Origin: Spirochaetota bacterium
GTDB taxonomy: Bacteria > Spirochaetota > UBA4802 > UBA5368
Direction: 5' to 3'
DNA length: 64,000 nt
NCBI GenBank assembly: GCA_004297825.1
Contig: SCSX01000014.1
Span: 1-64,000, forward strand
The notes under the pieces were generated by a model. It ran no database searches and was not told where the DNA came from. It saw only the letters and a list, made by a program, of their open reading frames with translations. Numbering within the stretch: position 1 is the stretch's first letter; each line of letters opens with the position of its first letter. Both the position numbers and the translations under genes were made by a program. Positions 63,977 to 64,000 of this stretch are shown here, piece by piece.

Positions 63977-64000
63977 CTAGAATTCCAAGCCATGTTCGCG
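63977..64000 (-). CDS. rplR: 50S ribosomal protein L18 (3' end only)
   Basis: The last eight codons, REHGLEF and TAG, run off the window edge in the position expected for rplR just upstream of rpsE. The C-terminal ...GLEF is L18-like. The rest of the gene is outside the window. Confidence 0.8.
   Translation of the reverse strand, partial: REHGLEF

Overview
The window looks like a chromosomal segment of a free-living Gram-negative bacterium of moderately high GC, most likely a spirochaete (Spirochaetota). The evidence for that is indirect: many lipoproteins with relaxed lipoboxes (TLAC, SLTC, FSCS), outer-membrane proteins, several large conserved-looking proteins of no recognised family, and a spc/alpha ribosomal operon. 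No rRNA gene or lineage-specific marker fixes the taxon.

Layout. 0-6.3 kb: an intact IS256-family insertion sequence with a near-perfect target duplication, a metallophosphoesterase lipoprotein, a CoA-binding NDP-forming synthetase alpha-type protein, a SelW/Rdx selenoprotein that reads through an in-frame UGA (missed by ordinary ORF calling), and an AAA_14/DUF4143 ATPase. 6.6-10.1 kb: the ilvB-ilvN-ilvC branched-chain operon with its terminator. 10.3-12.1 kb: def-fmt-HNH. 12.2-15.4 kb: a large cNMP-binding protein and a secreted protein. 15.4-17.5 kb: pyrD-hisC. 17.5-18.4 kb: a BrnT/BrnA toxin-antitoxin pair and two palindromic MITE-like elements. 18.4-31 kb: apbE, then three large secreted proteins of visibly lower GC (18 FnIII-like repeats; an Ig-like lipoprotein; a protein with a FlgD-like C-terminus). 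31-44.4 kb: housekeeping and lipoprotein genes (radical SAM activase-like, MutY-like, YchF-like, M48 protease, tRNA-Asp, the gatA-lipoproteins-moaA cluster, a C-terminal processing protease, a lone HgdB-like protein). 44.5-47.7 kb: a glycosyltransferase and groS-groL under a CIRCE element. 47.8-56.2 kb: pssA-moaC-STAS, an OMP-lipoprotein-lysC-ddl-HAD operon, and DUF2225-truA. 56.4-64 kb: a secreted protein, then the ribosomal operon rplR-rpsE-rpmD-rplO-secY-map-infA-rpmJ-rpsM-rpsK-rpsD-rpoA-rplQ on the minus strand.

How genes work together. ilvBNC make branched-chain amino acid precursors; lysC and ddl feed diaminopimelate and peptidoglycan synthesis and share a transcription unit with envelope proteins; moaA and moaC lie in separate operons for molybdenum cofactor; def, fmt and map together process N-terminal formyl-methionine. 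The most notable items are the selenoprotein with its SECIS-like hairpin, map lacking any AUG/GUG/UUG start (probable CUG overlapping the secY stop), two apparently leaderless promoters overlapped by inverted repeats, and several degenerate enzyme homologues (YchF-like with altered P-loop and lost G3, MutY-like without Fe-S cysteines, HgdB-like without most cluster ligands). I saw no CRISPR array, no prophage and no complete new defence system.
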